Source: Macrotrachela quadricornifera
Lineage: Eukaryota > Rotifera > Eurotatoria > Philodinida > Philodinidae
Direction: 5' to 3'
DNA: 64,000 nt
NCBI GenBank assembly: GCA_022393335.1
Contig: JAJEKB010020795.1
Span: forward strand, 734,394-798,393
Of this stretch, positions 60,255 through 64,000 are shown piece after piece. The notes under the pieces were generated by a model that was not told the DNA's origin, ran no database searches, and saw only the letters and a list, made by a program, of their open reading frames with translations. Both the position numbers and the translations under genes were made by a program. Every line of letters begins with the position of its first letter. The stretch's first letter is position 1.

Positions 60255-61253
60255 TTACATAAATTCATCACAATTTTCTCGTGTCTCTCGAAGAAAATAG
60301 GTNNNNNNNNNNNNNNNNNNNNNNNNNNNNNNNNNNNNNNNNNNNNNNNNNNNNNNNNNNNNNNNNNNNNNNNNNNNNNNNNNNNNNNNNNNNNNNNNNN
60401 NNNNNNNNNNNNNNNNNNNNNNNNNNNNNNNNNNNNNNNNNNNNNNNNNNNNNNNNNNNNNNNNNNNNNNNNNNNNNNNNNNNNNNNNNNNNNNNNNNNN
60501 NNNNNNNNNNNNNNNNNNNNNNNNNNNNNNNNNNNNNNNNNNNNNNNNNNNNNNNNNNNNNNNNNNNNNNNNNNNNNNNNNNNNNNNNNNNNNNNNNNNN
60601 NNNNNNNNNNNNNNNNNNNNNNNNNNNNNNNNNNNNNNNNNNNNNNNNNNNNNNNNNNNNNNNNNNNNNNNNNNNNNNNNNNNNNNNNNNNNNNNNNNNN
60701 NNAAACACATTTGATTAACTGTTTTTAATTGTTTATTGATTAAGACTTGGCGTGGTATCGTATTTGGAAGAAAATGATCAACAAATCCAAATAATAATGG
60801 ATAAAATTTAATAGTTAGATTTGAAGAAGATTGCGGATCTGTTGGATATAGACAAATTTTAGGTGGTGGAATAAAATTAATTAATTTTTTAACTATACTA
60901 TCTTCACCCATATCAATCGTAAGATGTTCTTGTTGAATTTTATTTAATGATTCTTTTCGAATTATTCCATCTGTATTATTACTTTCATAGATAATTGAAC
61001 ATTCAATATCACAATGTGGTTCAATGCATGGCATGGGAACACTATTCTTTACAAATGATTGAATTTTTAATTGAATTGAATGTGAAGAAAAAGGTGAAAG
61101 ATTTGTAGTAAAACCAGTATATGCTTTATTTGTACTTATATATGCCATTAGAATTATTAATAAAAATATGATAAAGATAGAAATACATTTTCTGGTCAAG
61201 AATATTTTATGGAACCGAGATTCTTCTTGATTATTTTGTTTTTCAGATGTCAT
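60255..61253 (-). CDS. Paralogue of the 42.4 kb membrane protein, interrupted by an assembly gap
   Basis: The N-terminal 180 residues (ATG at 61253, MTSEKQNNQEESRFHK) and the last 15 residues match the 42405-43895 gene closely, including the membrane anchor and PCIEPHCDIECSI. A four-residue stretch present in the other copy after QSSSN is missing. Everything between is covered by 400 N (60303-60702). In the intact copy the same interval spans 883 nt, so the true gene is about 483 nt longer than shown if equal in length. 883 and 400 differ by a multiple of three, which is why the frame seems to continue across the gap. A frame extending upstream of 61253 has no homology and is probably not coding. 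Function as for the paralogue; intactness cannot be judged. Confidence 0.7.
   Translation of the reverse strand: MTSEKQNNQEESRFHKIFLTRKCISIFIIFLLIILMAYISTNKAYTGFTTNLSPFSSHSIQLKIQSFVKNSVPMPCIEPHCDIECSIIYESNNTDGIIRKESLNKIQQEHLTIDMGEDSIVKKLINFIPPPKICLYPTDPQSSSNLTIKFYPLLFGFVDHFLPNTIPRQVLINKQLKTVNQMCXXXXXXXXXXXXXXXXXXXXXXXXXXXXXXXXXXXXXXXXXXXXXXXXXXXXXXXXXXXXXXXXXXXXXXXXXXXXXXXXXXXXXXXXXXXXXXXXXXXXXXXXXXXXXXXXXXXXXXXXXXXXXXXXXXXXXXTYFLRETRENCDEFM
60303..60702. other. Assembly gap of 400 N
   Basis: A run of undetermined bases of round length, lying inside a duplicated gene; its size is probably a placeholder. Confidence 0.95.
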
Positions 61254-62139
61254 TCCAAATATTTTTTTATCTTTGACTCTAGAAAAAAAACTAGAAAATG
61301 AAATGTTTAAAATTTTACAATGCAATAAAGATAGATATAAATGTACATTGCGCAGGAAATAAATAATTTCCATCTGTATTTCAAATTTATTATCATTATA
61401 ATAATATATATTTTTAGAATCAATTACATATTCTGAATCTATCACTCTATCTAATTCGATTTCAGGTTCGATCTACTTATTATCAAAATAAGTTCAGTTT
61501 AATGAAGGCATTTTTATGTTTAGACATTCACAGATTTGATTTTGTGATTGTCATCAAAATAAAATTTTCAAATTTTTTATTACTATAGAATCATCTTTTT
61601 GAAACAATCTTGAAATTCTCTATTATCCTATATATTTTTACTGCGCCTTACATTCATATCGCCTAAAAAACCACCTGTAAGACCTATAAGTATTATCTAT
61701 TATATTTTAGGAGAGTAGGATACTTGTGTATGAATAGAATTGATACTAATGATATGTGAAGTATGACATTAATCAGTATCTAAACAAGTAAGTAATATTT
61801 TGATATCGGTTCCTAAACCTTCTCTCCAGTGTTAGAAAAATGTACCCATTGGCTGTTAGTTCGACACTAAGATTTATAATGAAGGTGGAACTTGCAAAAC
61901 TCTCACTTAAGACTCATACTCTATGTTTTTTCTTCGTAAAACATGTGAGTTTCATAAAAGAGAACGAATATTTGTTTTCAAAAGATTTGAAAAACTGATA
62001 TAAATTTTATAGCAAATTGTTTACAGAAGGAATCTTTGGACTCGCTACTTAGTTAGGTATGTGAAGTAATCGATAGATGAGTAGTTGCCTAATTTGACTT
62101 TGAATATCAATGAAAATTTTCAACTCACCCTACCCATGA
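61254..62139. other. Intergenic stretch
   Basis: The first 50-60 nt match the upstream flank of the 42.4 kb paralogue. Nothing else recognised. Confidence 0.4.
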
Positions 62140-62540
62140 CATACTAAAAGCAAAATTTTATTTCGTATGTAAATATATAAATGTGACTATACCTTCATAA
62201 GCGCACCATAAAAAAATAAAAAGATAAGTTTTCATTTATAAATATGCAGATTTATAAATGATATTTGGCACTCGTATCAGTACGACAAACAAGCAAAAGA
62301 TAAAATTTCATTTATAAATATGTAAATGCGATTACAATTACGTAAGCGTACGAGAAAAAAGTAAAAGGTAAATTTTCATTCTGTAAATATAAATATGTAA
62401 AGTTATAAATCATACCATACATCGATATAAATACGACAACTAATCAAAACATAAATTTTCATTTATAAATAAGCATATAAATTTATCATTGATGTTGGGG
62501 ATCTATATAAATCCGGTAAAAAACGGAAAAGATAAATTTT
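62140..62540. repeat. Diverged tandem repeat, period about 65-85 nt
   Basis: Five degenerate units start with AAAATTTTCATTTATAAATA-like words near 62152, 62223, 62302, 62367 and 62450, followed by a weaker one near 62533. Several contain a TACGACAA or GTACGA word downstream. Unit length varies through indels. Confidence 0.5.
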
Positions 62541-62999
62541 TTCCTAATCGTAAATTTAGAGTTCGAATTAAGACATTCATATAAGTCAATAGAACGAGTA
62601 GCCGACTAATTTCACTTGAAATATAAATGAAAACTGGGAACAGATGAAAGAACTTTACAGCGAGAGCAAAAGGAAAAAATCTGATCTGAACTACAATTTA
62701 CGATTCGAATTGAAACAGTCATATAAATTGATTTGGTGAAGCGTGACATACTACGATAATTTTAGTTATAAATTATAATTCAGATAAAATTTTATCGTTT
62801 AATTTTGTTCATGACGATAGTGACTCGTTGTTACCAGTTATTTTCGAATTGATATTAGGCAACTAGATGATCATTCACGTTCGAATTCGAATTAGTCATC
62901 TTATACGATAATAACAATCATTTAGTTTTTTCCTTCAGTATCAGAAAACCAGCAGTGGACAATTGTACCCAGTCGTTGGGGAAATTGTTCCCGTTCATG

Positions 63000-63650
63000 A
63001 AGAAATGCTTCATCCCACAAAAAATCATACAAATTAAAGAGAAATGGAAAGAAAAAAATATATATACACTTATATATATAATTTCTTCTATGACACTTTG
63101 CATGTAGTTGAATTTAGAGTGAAATAGTTTTTCCTTTCAAAGAGAAACGGTTCAACAATGAGGAATGGAAAGACAAAAAAATATATACGTATGTAGACAT
63201 AATCTATTGTATGATATTTCACATATACGTTAATGTAGAGTGAAATGGTTTTTCTTTCGAACAGAAATGATTCAACAAGGACAAGTGGAAAGAAAAAAAA
63301 ATATATATACTTATATATATATAAGTTCTTCTATGACATGTTGCAAGTAGTTGAATTTAGAGTGAAGTAGTTTTTCCTTTCAAAGAGAAACGGTTCAACA
63401 ATGAGAAATGAAAAGACAAAAGAAATATATACGTATGTAGATATAATCTATTCTATAATATTTCACATACAGTTGAATTAAGAGTGAAATGATTTTTCTT
63501 TCAAACAGAAATGTTTCAACAAGGACAAATGGAAAGAAAAAAAAAATATATATATATATATATAAAAATAATCCATTGAATGATATTTCGCAAAACTTAT
63601 ATTTTCAACGAAATAGTTTTTCTTGCAATGGGAAATGATTCTGTTTCCAA
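63000..63650. repeat. Higher-order tandem repeat (122-nt monomers in 243-nt dimers)
   Basis: Two alternating monomer types repeat. One has TAGAGTGAAATAGTTTTTCC and AACGGTTCAACAATGAG, the other GAGTGAAATGGTTTTTCTTT and ATTCAACAAGGACAA. The first type recurs at 63108 and 63351 (243 nt apart), the second at about 63230 and 63473. Each monomer ends in an A-rich tract followed by TATATA. A degenerate unit closes the array near 63600-63650. Confidence 0.75.
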
Positions 63651-64000
63651 AGCGAAACTATTGTACTATGTACCTTTGTCCACAAAATAACTCAAATCAT
63701 ATAATGAATCTGATGCTAGCATTATTTTCTAACAATAGTTACATGTTTCAAATGGAGTAAATAAATTTTTCTCTCTTCTTAGCTTTCATCTGGATAATAG
63801 AGTAAGGCATTATTTATTGTATCTACCCTCGAATGATAAGGCACGATTAACTTTGCTCATTCCATTAGCATACCTAAACATACATAACAGAAACAAAATA
63901 TATCCCACAGAATATGCCTTAAAAACGATCATCTATAATTCCACTAAAACCCAACACTTAACCTCTTTTACAAAAAAATTCTCAACTTCTTTCTTGAAAT
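63651..64000. other. Non-coding stretch at the window end
   Basis: Nothing recognised. Confidence 0.4.

Noticed and set aside
60255..61445. A continuous 396-codon frame across the N gap, starting upstream of the paralogue's ATG
   Set aside because: The middle is undetermined sequence of arbitrary length, and the N-terminal extension has no counterpart in the intact copy.
61464..61475. GGTTCGATCTA as a possible tRNA B-box
   Set aside because: No A-box, acceptor stem or anticodon arm could be built around it.
62140..63650. Tandem repeats considered as a CRISPR array
   Set aside because: Units are contiguous or degenerate without unique spacers, and the genome is eukaryotic.

Overview
The window looks like nuclear DNA of a bdelloid rotifer, most like the AT-rich genus Rotaria. 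The evidence is about 70% A+T (judged by eye), GT-AG introns of about 55 nt, single-exon B-box/coiled-coil/SPRY genes, an EGF-domain GPCR of a type expanded in bdelloids, exon-per-repeat LRR genes, NHL propellers, and very dense foldback and DNA-transposon debris. Genus assignment is an inference. Coding density is low, and about half of the recognisable genes are broken.

Layout. 1-5 kb: transposon ends, an F-box/LRR-type pseudogene, a FAF1-type UAS-domain pseudogene and a 0.2 kb MITE. 5.1-10.7 kb and 12.8-18.7 kb: a direct segmental duplication. Each unit carries one intact two-exon GPCR (about 91% identical in the first exon) and a foldback repeat. The second unit is interrupted by a 1.24 kb hAT-like element with an 8-bp target duplication. 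An EGF-GPCR pseudogene lies between the units. 20.4-24.5 kb: a three-exon gene for a 769-residue chimera (ankyrin-like, U-box, LysM, EF-hand, unrecognised C-terminal domain) whose second intron holds a 1 kb foldback. 26-27 kb: a B-box/SPRY pseudogene with two in-frame stops. 29.4-30.1 kb: another foldback. 32-37 kb: two more intact GPCRs. 37-38.8 kb: an intact GMC-family flavoprotein. 40.5 kb: a small secreted cysteine-rich protein. 42.4-43.9 kb: a type II membrane protein resembling exostosin-type glycosyltransferases, with a paralogue at 60.3-61.3 kb that is mostly hidden by a 400-N gap. 49.3-50.2 kb: a frameshifted NHL propeller. 51.7-52.5 kb: a piggyBac remnant with intact TTAA ends. 52.6-53.4 kb: a foldback flanked by an 11-bp direct repeat and carrying hammerhead-ribozyme-like cores. 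53.8-54.3 kb: a truncated B-box gene. 55.0-56.8 kb: an F-box/LRR gene in which each 84-nt exon is one leucine-rich repeat. 59.4 kb: a mariner transposase scrap. 62-63.7 kb: tandem repeats, including a two-unit higher-order satellite.

The genes do not form a pathway. They belong to multi-copy families (GPCR chemoreceptor-like, F-box, B-box/TRIM-like, NHL) typical of fast-evolving accessory chromatin, possibly subtelomeric. The U-box/LysM chimera, the one-repeat-per-exon LRR gene, the hammerhead-like foldback and the cysteine-rich secreted protein are the items most worth following. No tRNA, rRNA or CRISPR was recognised. Gene calls rest on reading translations by eye, without database searches.
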